Source of the DNA: Hominisplanchenecus_A murintestinalis
Lineage (GTDB): Bacteria > Bacillota > Clostridia > Lachnospirales > Lachnospiraceae
Direction: 5' to 3'
Length of the DNA: 8,914 bases
Assembly: GCF_943193015.1 (NCBI RefSeq)
Contig: NZ_CALPCM010000065.1
Span: forward strand, 1 to 8,914
Notes under the pieces: model-generated
Database searches by the model: none
The model's input: the letters and a program-made list of their open reading frames with translations, nothing else
Told to the model about the DNA's origin: nothing
Position numbers and translations under genes: made by a program
Shown here: positions 1 through 5,462 of the stretch, in pieces
Position numbering within the stretch: the first letter of the stretch is position 1
Layout of the letters: every line of letters begins with the position of its first letter

Positions 1-233
1 GCTATTCAGGAAAATGCAATTACCAGGACAAAGCTAAGACTATCCTGACACCAGAGAAAAAGATGGTGGAGATTACAGGAAGTGTATTATTTCCTGGGGA
101 TATCTGCCCGGAACTTCCAGTGATTTCCGGAGGGACGGCCGAAGTATTCGGAGTGGTACGAAGGGTGCAGCAGGGAATGAAAGCCCGCAACCCTGACGGA
201 AGCGTTAATTATACGGAGGTGCTTCTGGTATGA
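1..233 (+). CDS. Head closure / head-tail connector-like protein, 3' part only
   Basis: A reading frame enters from the left edge and runs 76 codons (first whole codon at 3) to a TGA at 231-233. The visible C-terminal part is a small beta-rich protein: it begins YSGKCNYQDK, contains LFPGDICPELPVISGG near the middle, then a VFGVVRRVQQGMKA strand, and ends in NPDGSVNYTEVLLV. That ending and the GDI...ISGG...VRRV spacing resemble small head-closure (stopper) proteins of Gram-positive siphophages, which seal the portal after DNA packaging and form the docking surface for the tail. Its place directly before the minor capsid and tail terminator-like genes fits this role. The stop overlaps the next start as ATGA. 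The start and N-terminus lie outside the window, and the family call rests on memory of similar sequences, so it is moderate. Confidence 0.6.
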   Translation, partial: YSGKCNYQDKAKTILTPEKKMVEITGSVLFPGDICPELPVISGGTAEVFGVVRRVQQGMKARNPDGSVNYTEVLLV

Positions 234-610
234 TAAAAGTAAATTCGGTAGTTAAACTGAATATCCCGAAGATTCGGAAACTTACACAGGCGCAGGTAAC
301 AGCGCTGGAGCAGACGGCAGAGGCCTTGCACACGGAAGTTGTACAGGCAGAGATTATGCCGAGGGATACAGGCGCGATGCAAAACGAAAGTACTTTTGTA
401 GACTGCTCCAGGTCGTCGGATGGGAGGGTGACCATTGCGACAAGTACTCCGTATGCACGCCGCCTGTATTTCCATCCTGAATATAATTTCCAGACATATG
501 AAAATGCTTTTGCGCAGGGAAAATGGTATGAGCCCTGGATTGATGGGGTTTCTGCCGATTTCTGCCGCGACGCATACAAAAAGATATACAGGAGGCTGGC
601 CGCACTATGA
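230..610 (+). CDS. Minor capsid / tail-completion protein (Minor_capsid_2-like)
   Basis: The product is a 126-residue soluble protein without signal peptide or membrane segment. It has a helical N-terminal half (to about residue 42), then PRDTGAM (44-50), a short beta section, and the conserved-looking STPYARRLYFHPEY (72-85) followed by GKWYEPWI (97-104) and a basic helical C-terminus. The PxDTG...TPYA..LYFHPEYNF pattern is what I associate with phage minor capsid protein 2 (Pfam Minor_capsid_2) and with HK97 gp10-like neck/tail-completion proteins. These sit between the head closure ring and the tail terminator. The start at 230 has a strong SD (GGAGGT, 215-220) nine bases upstream and overlaps the previous stop by four bases, which implies translational coupling. 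The alternative names differ only in nomenclature. Confidence 0.8.
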   Translation: MIKVNSVVKLNIPKIRKLTQAQVTALEQTAEALHTEVVQAEIMPRDTGAMQNESTFVDCSRSSDGRVTIATSTPYARRLYFHPEYNFQTYENAFAQGKWYEPWIDGVSADFCRDAYKKIYRRLAAL

Positions 611-1020
611 TGTTATCAGACGTAAGGGATTTCATTGCTTCCCTGGGCATTGCGGAGTACGTTTACATGGGAAAGTTGGACAGTAAGCAGGATAAGGCAA
701 TAGGCGTATACAACAGCAAGCACACACACCAGCATGAGACAGCTATAGGAGGCGCCGCGATGCAGTCCTACGGGACAAAATACGTGACTTTCCTGGTTCA
801 CTGGAACAAATCCCCAAGAGATACAGAAAAGGCTGCATCGGCCTTATTTGATGCCGTCAGGGGGGCAAGGGAAGTAATTGTGAATAATGCAAAAATTAAA
901 TTTGTACAGCCGCTTTACGAATTGCAGGATGTCGGTACGGATGATGCCGGAATCTACGAAATGGTTCTTGAGGCGGCTGTCATTTACGAAAAAGAAAGGA
1001 ATGATGAGAAGCATGAATGA
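607..1020 (+). CDS. Minor capsid protein / tail terminator (Minor_capsid_3-like)
   Basis: The product is a 137-residue alpha/beta protein. It opens with a short helix (SDVRDFIASLG), followed by VYMGKLDSKQDKAIGVYNSK and then a long variable section. The segment YVTFLVHWNKSPRDTEKAASALFDAV (about 58-83) has the strand-helix pattern of tail terminator proteins, with a conserved-looking hydrophobic strand, 'D/T-x-x-A' and a helix. Size and position fit the Minor_capsid_3 family, whose members act as the tail terminator ring that stops tube growth and binds the head. The start codon at 607 overlaps the previous TGA (ATGA); a second in-frame ATG follows at 610. The SD AGGAGG at 590-595 lies 11 bases upstream. 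The last codons overlap the start of the tail tube gene. Confidence 0.75.
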   Translation: MMLSDVRDFIASLGIAEYVYMGKLDSKQDKAIGVYNSKHTHQHETAIGGAAMQSYGTKYVTFLVHWNKSPRDTEKAASALFDAVRGAREVIVNNAKIKFVQPLYELQDVGTDDAGIYEMVLEAAVIYEKERNDEKHE

Positions 1021-1468
1021 AGTAACAGGCGTATACCCATGTTATGAAAACCAGTTTCAGGTTGACACCTCAGATTCAGGGGCGTCCGCACCGTCCATGA
1101 AAGGGATTGCTGATTGTGAGACGTTCGGCGTGTCATTTGACAATGGTGTAGAGGAGTGGACACCGTTTGACCAGAAGGGCTGGACACGCAGGCTAATGAC
1201 AGCGAAATCGGTAACGATTTCTGTGACGGCAAAACGGAATGTAGGTGATGCGGGGAATGATGCCGTGGCGGCTCTTGCCTGGAAAAACGGGCGGAGCGTG
1301 GAAAGGGATTTCCATTGGACTTTCCCTGATGGTACGGTAGTAAAATTTGCGTCGGCGGTTTTTAACGTAACAAATATCGGCGCGGGTGATTCCACGGCGG
1401 TAGCACCTCTGGAATTTGAAGTAATGAGCAATGGAAAACCGGAAATTATTCTGCCGGGGCAGGAGTAA
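1004..1468 (+). CDS. Major tail (tube) protein
   Basis: The product (about 154 residues) is recognisable as a siphophage tail tube subunit, which polymerises into the hexameric rings around the tape measure. Visible marks are NEVTGVYPCYENQFQVD at the N-terminus, VEEWTPFDQKGWTRRLMTAK in the centre, then ITISVTAKRNVGDAGNDAVA, RDFHWTFPDGT and the C-terminal VAPLEFEVMSNGKP. The WTP..x.GWtRrLMTgKs and KRNVGDAGND stretches are typical of Firmicutes tube proteins. There is no extra C-terminal Ig domain. The start is uncertain: ATGs at 1001, 1004 and 1013 are all in frame. The SD-like AAAGGA (995-1000) is 3 bases from 1004 and 12 from 1013, so 1013 (MNEVTG) is an equal candidate; 1001 abuts the SD. 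The same frame stays open upstream to an ATG at 887, but that lies deep in the previous gene. Confidence 0.88.
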   Translation: MRSMNEVTGVYPCYENQFQVDTSDSGASAPSMKGIADCETFGVSFDNGVEEWTPFDQKGWTRRLMTAKSVTISVTAKRNVGDAGNDAVAALAWKNGRSVERDFHWTFPDGTVVKFASAVFNVTNIGAGDSTAVAPLEFEVMSNGKPEIILPGQE

Positions 1469-1491
1469 CAAGATTTTAGCAGGAGGGCAAT

Positions 1492-1809
1492 ATGGCGAAG
1501 AAAGTAGATATCACAGAGAAACTGAGCTTTGACGGGAACCCGTCACTGGTAATTAAAGGGAAGGAACTGGAAGTACATGCGGATGCGGCGACCGCCCTGA
1601 AAGTTATGGATACCCTGAGCGACGATCCGGGGCCGAAACAGGTCGTTGCTATGTATAAGCTGCTGTTCCCGGATGAATCCAGAAAAGCAATTGACAAAAT
1701 GCACCTGAATTTCCAGGATTTCAAGACTGTCGTAAAAGGTGCAATTACACTGATTACCGGAGAGGACGGGGAAGAACCGGGGGAAGCTGCGACCCATACT
1801 ACGACCTGA
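1492..1809 (+). CDS. Tail assembly chaperone, short form (gpG-like)
   Basis: The product is a 105-residue acidic protein starting MAKKVDITEKLSFDGNP, with a helical middle (ADAATALKVMDTLSD, VVAMYKLLFPDESRKAIDKM) and a flexible Glu/Gly/Thr-rich tail (EDGEEPGEAATHTTT). Its size, acidity and place between tail tube and tape measure match the lambda gpG-type chaperone that coats the tape measure protein before tube polymerisation and is absent from finished virions. The start has an excellent SD (GCAGGAGGG, five bases from the ATG). The adjoining downstream frame has no well-placed start and lies in -1 phase, so this gene is also the 5' part of a frameshift product: translation to about residue 98 followed by a slip would give the long form. 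The functional call is by synteny and overall character rather than a catalytic motif. Confidence 0.82.
   Translation: MAKKVDITEKLSFDGNPSLVIKGKELEVHADAATALKVMDTLSDDPGPKQVVAMYKLLFPDESRKAIDKMHLNFQDFKTVVKGAITLITGEDGEEPGEAATHTTT
1779..1785 (+). promoter_or_regulatory. Predicted -1 ribosomal frameshift slippery site (GGGGGAA)
   Basis: The heptamer is phased G GGG GAA in the short chaperone frame. A -1 slip keeps GGG on GGG in the P site and moves GAA to GGA in the A site, then reading continues as AGC TGC GAC CCA. This is the only stretch in the overlap of the two frames (1695-1809) that I found allowing a perfect P-site re-pairing. I recall G-rich heptamers of this form in chaperone genes of actinobacterial phages. 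It is less canonical than lambda's GGGAAAG because the A-site re-pairing is imperfect. Confidence 0.65.
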
Positions 1810-2120
1810 TTGATGATTATGATTTAATTGTATCTTCATTCCAGACGCAGTATGGGATACGGCTTTCGAAAGAAATAGCGGAAATGCAATGGGAAGAGTT
1901 TAAGCAGCTCCTCTCAGGAATTGGCCCGGACACGCCGCTCGGACGCATAGTTGCGATACGCTCTGAGACAGATAAGAGGACGCTAAAGCGTTTCACGAAA
2001 GAGCAGAGGCGGATACGGAACAGGTGGCTGCGGAAGAAAGCGCAGAGGGTATCGGGACCCGACATGGACAAGGTGCTCGAAGGACTGAAGCAGTCGTTTA
2101 TCCAGATGGCAGGGAGGTGA
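1785..2120 (+). CDS. Tail assembly chaperone, long-form extension (gpT/Gp15-like, made by -1 frameshift)
   Basis: This frame is in -1 phase to the short chaperone, open from 1695 to the TGA at 2118-2120, with no ATG before 1884 and no good SD there. Read from the predicted slip, it adds about 111 residues beginning SCDPYYDLIDDYDLIVSSF, followed by QYGIRLSKEIAEMQWEEFKQLLSGIGPDTPLGRIVAIRSE and a very basic helical end (KRFTKEQRRIRNRWLRKKAQR). The PYYDLI.DYDLI, W.EF..LLSG and TPLGRIVAIR patterns match the Gp15-like / DUF5361-type proteins that follow gpG in Firmicutes phages. The conserved-looking sequence begins well before 1884, which argues against an independent protein from that ATG. The fusion (gpGT-like) would be about 209 residues and bridges tape measure and tube subunits. 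It ends 5 bases before the tape measure start; its terminal codons carry that gene's SD. Confidence 0.8.
   Translation, partial: SCDPYYDLIDDYDLIVSSFQTQYGIRLSKEIAEMQWEEFKQLLSGIGPDTPLGRIVAIRSETDKRTLKRFTKEQRRIRNRWLRKKAQRVSGPDMDKVLEGLKQSFIQMAGR
1793..1856 (+). promoter_or_regulatory. Possible frameshift-stimulating stem-loop
   Basis: CCCATACT at 1793-1800 is a perfect reverse complement of AGTATGGG at 1849-1856. After one mismatch, CG (1802-1803) also faces CG (1846-1847). The stem begins 7 nt after the slippery heptamer, the spacing usual for frameshift-stimulating structures. The loop is long (about 48 nt). The two arms also encode conserved-looking protein segments (PYYD and QYG), so chance or coding constraint cannot be excluded. 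Confidence 0.35.
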
Positions 2121-2125
2121 GGAAG

Positions 2126-5083
2126 ATGCCAGGAAACAGCGTAGGGCAGATAGGACTTGACCTGGTTGCAAATACACAAGGATTCCAAAGACAGATGTCT
2201 GGAATTACAGGCATGGCGAAAAGTGCAGGAAAAGCCCTGGCAGGAGCTTTTGCGGTTAAGAAACTTGTGGATTTTGGGAAGGAATGCCTGGATTTGGGCT
2301 CGGACTTGGCAGAAGTACAAAATGTGGTAGATGTTACATTCCCGGCAATGTCTGAAAAGGTAGACAGCTTTGCAAAATCTGCCGCATCTTCCTTCGGGCT
2401 GTCGGAAACTATGGCGAAACAGTATGTTGGAACTTTTGGTTCTATGGCGAAGGCGTTCGGGTTTACAGAGCAGCAGGCGTATGGCATGGGCGCGGCTCTG
2501 ACAGGTTTATCAGGCGATGTGGCCTCTTTCTATAACTTATCCCAGGATGAGGCGTATACAAAGTTGAAATCTGTATTCACAGGGGAGACAGAATCGCTGA
2601 AAGACCTGGGTGTCGTTATGACCCAGACAGCATTGGACAGCTATGCGCTGGCAAATGGGTTCGGGAAAACGACGAATAAAATGTCAGAAGCGGAGAAAGT
2701 TGCGCTCCGGTACCAGTTCGTGAGTGAGCAGCTTTCGGCAGCACAGGGAGATTTTGCCCGGACTTCTGGCGGATGGGCGAACCAGGTGAAAATACTGTCC
2801 CTGCAGTTTGACAGCCTGAAAGCATCCATCGGGCAGGGGCTGATTAATATATTTACCCCGGTACTCAAATTAGTAAATACCCTGGTTGGGAAACTTTCAG
2901 TCCTGGCAGGGGCTTTTAAGTCGTTTACGGAACTTCTGACGGGAAACAAAGCGTCAGATGGGGTAGGTACAGTGGCATCAGATGCAGACGCCGCCTGTAA
3001 GGGGCTTGGGGACGCGGCTGATTCGGCAGGAAACCTGGCGGATAACACGGGAGATGTCGGGACGGCTGCAAAGAAGGCGTCGAAGGAAATGAAAAACCTG
3101 ATGGGGTTTGATAAAATCAACCGCCTGGAAGACGACAAATCGGGTTCCGATGATTTGGCGGATGCTAATTTAAAGGGCATGGATTTTGGCGGGCTTGCCC
3201 AGGGCGAAACGTTCCTTGACGGGATGGATGCAAAGCTCGGCGGTGTCCTGGACAGGTTCAAAGAGCTTGCAGGGCTGTTTGAAAAAGGTTTCGCTTTAGG
3301 GTTTGGCGATACTGATTTTGAGGGGCTTATCAAGGAATGTCAGCGGGTCGGAAAGGCGCTCAAGGATATATTTACAGACCCCAAAATAACAGCGGCGGCA
3401 AAAAAGCTGACAAATAGGCTTGCAAAGACTCTGGGAGTGGCAACAGGGTCCATCGCCCGCATTGCGGTGAAATGGGGGGAGGCAATTATAGCAGGCATCG
3501 CTGACAGTCTGGAAAAAAATAAAAAATGGCTGAGCAATGCAGTGTCAGGGCTGTTTGATTCCTGGGGAAACGTGCTGGAATATGTACAGCAGATTTTCCA
3601 GGGAATTTCGGATATCCTCACATCTTCCGATGTATTAGGAAGTGTGCGCGGGCTGTCGGAAAGCATTACAACGGAGTTTTTGAAATCGGCATATGCATCC
3701 CTGAGCATAGGGACGACGATTGCCACAAACCTTTTGGGCGGCATCAGTGCTTATATAGACCAGAATAAGGAATACATCAAGGAGAAGCTGGTAGGGATTT
3801 TCAATGTATCAGCGGAAATCTTAAATTTAGTCGGGGATGTGAAACTGGCGTTTGCCGATATCCTGTCTGTTTTTGCAGGGGAAGAGGCACAGCAGATTAC
3901 CGCAGATATCATAGGTATATTTACAGATGGTTTTCTGGGTGTGATGGAACTTGCCCTGAAATTCGCGAGGGATATCATCAGTACCATTACAGGGCCGTTT
4001 ACAGATAATGCAGATGGGATAAAGGAAGCACTGCAAAATACTCTGGGACCAATCAGCGAGCTGGCTGCAACCCTGCATGATTCAATCAAGAAAACCTTTA
4101 CACGGATAGGGAAAATGTATGACGCATATATCAAGCCCATGTTTGACTCTTTCAGGGATGGGCTTGGGGAAGTAGTAAAGACGCTCCTAGACGGATACAA
4201 TGAGTATATTGCCCCCGTCCTGGACAATCTGTCGCAGAAATTCACGGAAGTATGGCAGATGCATGTACAGCCGTGCCTGGATGCAATCATTGATCTGGTC
4301 GGGGATGTGGCGGAACTCATTAAGAATGTCTGGGAGACGGTGCTCCAGCCAGTAATAAACTGGATAGCCCAGCAGATAATGCCGGCTATAGCCCCCGTCC
4401 TGCAGTGGATTGGCACCAGGTTCTTGGATGTTTTCGGAGGCATTGCGGATGTAGTGAAAGGGCTAATAAAAGCGCTTGAGGGAGTGGTTGAGTTTATTTC
4501 CGGGGTTTTTACGGGTAACTGGGAAAAAGCCTGGGGAGGGGTTAAGAAAATATTTAAGGGTGTATGGGATTCCTTTGTAGGTATTGTAAAAGCCCCGATT
4601 AACTTGATTATTGACCTTATTAATGGGCTACTGGGCGGTGTAGAATGGATGGTAAATGGTGTCGTCAATGCATTAAATACTATTTCGGTTGATATACCGG
4701 ACTGGGTTCCGGGGATTGGCGGCAGTACGTTGGGCTTTGATTTGCCAACATGGACGGCGCCGCAGATACCGTATCTTGCAAAAGGCGGTTTTGTGGAGAG
4801 GAATACCCCACAGCTTGCCATGATTGGTGATAACCGCCACCAGGGAGAAGTAGTTGCGCCGGAGGATAAGATGCAGGCAATGGTAGATGCTGCCGTAAAT
4901 TCTGTACGCCCAGGCGTGACAAAAGAAGAGCTGGAGCCATTGGTCAACAGTGCGGCGATGCGGATTGTGTCGGCGCTGTCATCCGTAGGGTTTAATCTAG
5001 ATGGGGCGCAGATAGCCACACTTGAGCGAATGGCGCAGACAGGGGTTGACAGGCGGTTCAATACAGTCAATGTAGTTATATAA
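2126..5083 (+). CDS. Tail tape measure protein
   Basis: The product is a 985-residue, mostly helical, Ala/Gly-rich protein, the length ruler and scaffold of the tail tube; it may assist DNA passage through the envelope. The N-terminus (VGQIGLDLVANTQGF) leads into a PhageMin_Tail/TP901-type core at about 60-260 with FGLSETMAKQYVGTFGSMAKAFG, TGLSGDVASFYNLS and LGVVMTQTALDSYA. A low-complexity Ala/Asp linker (about 275-320) ends in KNLMGFDKINRL near 324-334. A long helical and hydrophobic rod follows, including W/Y-x-P-type repeats at 669-755. The C-terminal cap carries AKGGFVERNTPQLAMIGDNR (885 on) and GEVVAPEDKM. By the 0.15 nm per residue rule the tail would be about 148 nm. The start at 2126 is set by GGAGGT at 2113-2118. 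The frame extends to an ATG at 2024, but that adds 34 non-homologous-looking residues and lacks an SD. No peptidase or transglycosylase motif is evident. Confidence 0.95.
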   Translation: MPGNSVGQIGLDLVANTQGFQRQMSGITGMAKSAGKALAGAFAVKKLVDFGKECLDLGSDLAEVQNVVDVTFPAMSEKVDSFAKSAASSFGLSETMAKQYVGTFGSMAKAFGFTEQQAYGMGAALTGLSGDVASFYNLSQDEAYTKLKSVFTGETESLKDLGVVMTQTALDSYALANGFGKTTNKMSEAEKVALRYQFVSEQLSAAQGDFARTSGGWANQVKILSLQFDSLKASIGQGLINIFTPVLKLVNTLVGKLSVLAGAFKSFTELLTGNKASDGVGTVASDADAACKGLGDAADSAGNLADNTGDVGTAAKKASKEMKNLMGFDKINRLEDDKSGSDDLADANLKGMDFGGLAQGETFLDGMDAKLGGVLDRFKELAGLFEKGFALGFGDTDFEGLIKECQRVGKALKDIFTDPKITAAAKKLTNRLAKTLGVATGSIARIAVKWGEAIIAGIADSLEKNKKWLSNAVSGLFDSWGNVLEYVQQIFQGISDILTSSDVLGSVRGLSESITTEFLKSAYASLSIGTTIATNLLGGISAYIDQNKEYIKEKLVGIFNVSAEILNLVGDVKLAFADILSVFAGEEAQQITADIIGIFTDGFLGVMELALKFARDIISTITGPFTDNADGIKEALQNTLGPISELAATLHDSIKKTFTRIGKMYDAYIKPMFDSFRDGLGEVVKTLLDGYNEYIAPVLDNLSQKFTEVWQMHVQPCLDAIIDLVGDVAELIKNVWETVLQPVINWIAQQIMPAIAPVLQWIGTRFLDVFGGIADVVKGLIKALEGVVEFISGVFTGNWEKAWGGVKKIFKGVWDSFVGIVKAPINLIIDLINGLLGGVEWMVNGVVNALNTISVDIPDWVPGIGGSTLGFDLPTWTAPQIPYLAKGGFVERNTPQLAMIGDNRHQGEVVAPEDKMQAMVDAAVNSVRPGVTKEELEPLVNSAAMRIVSALSSVGFNLDGAQIATLERMAQTGVDRRFNTVNVVI
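4130..4402 (+). repeat. Degenerate internal repeats in the tape measure (hydrophobic-x-P motif)
   Basis: The motif [ILV]-x-P-[VMC]-[LFI]-[DNQ] occurs at residues 669 (IKPMFD), 695 (IAPVLD), 714 (VQPCLD), 740 (LQPVIN) and 755 (IAPVLQ), usually preceded by an aromatic residue. Spacings are 26, 19, 26 and 15. At DNA level GCCCCCGTCCTG is repeated exactly at 4211-4222 and 4391-4402. The block lies in the rod part of the tape measure, where repeats are common. Confidence 0.6.
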
Positions 5084-5095
5084 AGGAGGGGCGGC

Positions 5096-5458
5096 ATGAA
5101 AGATGGAGAGATATTAAAAGCCGGGGGGACGGTGCTGCCGTCCCCGGTTTCGCTTTCCGTGTCAGATGAAATTATCTGGACGTCAGATACAAAGCGGACG
5201 CTGGCAGGTTATATGATTGGGGACGTGGTGGCAGAAAAAAAGAACCTGTCTATTAAATGGGGCTTTCTGACAGAATCAGAAGTACAGCTTATAAAAAAGC
5301 ATCTGATAGCAGGCTTTTTTCCAATCACGTTTCGGGATGACGGGATAGACATAACGATAGACACTTACCGGGGGACACTGAGTAAAGAATATATGGGCTG
5401 GCTGGATGACGGGAACTTCTGGTACAGGAGTGTATCCGTAGATATCATACAGAGGTGA
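5096..5458 (+). CDS. Small tail-tip protein (DUF6711-like), possible distal tail protein
   Basis: The product is a 120-residue soluble beta-rich protein: MKDGEILKAGGTVLPSPVSL, then RTLAGYMIGDVVAEKKNLSIKWGFLTESEVQLI, FFPITFRDDGIDITIDTYRG and a terminal strand SVSVDIIQR. The [LP]-x-P near the start, a 'KxxLxIKWGxL' strand, an FF-x-ITF/D-x-DG segment and TYRGTL match my memory of DUF6711-like proteins, which sit immediately after the tape measure in many Clostridia phages. Position suggests a distal tail (Dit-like) ring protein or hub adaptor linking tube and hub. It is about half the length of a standard Dit, so the functional name is an inference. The start has AGGAGGG at 5084-5090, five bases before the ATG. 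A strong GC hairpin lies in its first codons. Only four bases separate it from the next gene. Confidence 0.7.
   Translation: MKDGEILKAGGTVLPSPVSLSVSDEIIWTSDTKRTLAGYMIGDVVAEKKNLSIKWGFLTESEVQLIKKHLIAGFFPITFRDDGIDITIDTYRGTLSKEYMGWLDDGNFWYRSVSVDIIQR
5121..5147 (+). other. Strong GC-rich hairpin inside the start of the DUF6711-like gene
   Basis: GGGGACGG (5125-5132) pairs perfectly with CCGTCCCC (5138-5145) around a 5-nt loop TGCTG. The outer CC (5121-5122) can pair with GG (5146-5147) if GG 5123-5124 bulges. The structure starts 25 bases after the A of the start codon and is followed by a broken T-run (TTTCGCTTT, from 5148). It could slow or attenuate expression downstream of the tape measure, or be incidental to the codons GGTVLPSP. 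Confidence 0.5.
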
Positions 5459-5462
5459 GAAT

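Noticed and set aside
887..1003. Upstream extension of the tail tube gene to an ATG at 887
   Set aside because: It lies wholly within the preceding gene, lacks an SD, and the family-like sequence begins at NEVTGVYP (codon 1016 on).
1884..2120. Separate small protein from the ATG at 1884
   Set aside because: The conserved-looking residues of this frame begin about 30 codons earlier (PYYDLIDDYDLIV) and the ATG has only a weak SD, so the frameshift extension explains the frame better.
2024..2125. Upstream extension of the tape measure to an ATG at 2024
   Set aside because: It overlaps the end of the chaperone frame, has no SD, and the residues do not resemble a tape measure N-terminus, while 2126 has GGAGGT at ideal distance.
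2641..3333. Minus-strand open frame of 230 codons
   Set aside because: Same explanation: a shadow of the tape measure gene, Ser/Pro/Ala-rich low-complexity translation, no start signals.
3751..5097. Long open frame on the minus strand (448 codons) opposite the tape measure gene
   Set aside because: It mirrors the tape measure codons, is Ser/Thr/Pro/Ile-rich without any recognisable motif, has no SD or promoter, and the plus-strand product is clearly real. Skewed codon use in the sense gene explains the absence of stops.
5121..5160. Intrinsic terminator at the hairpin after the tape measure gene
   Set aside because: The T-run is broken (TTTCGCTTT) and the structure lies inside a coding region with essential tail genes downstream, so full termination is unlikely.
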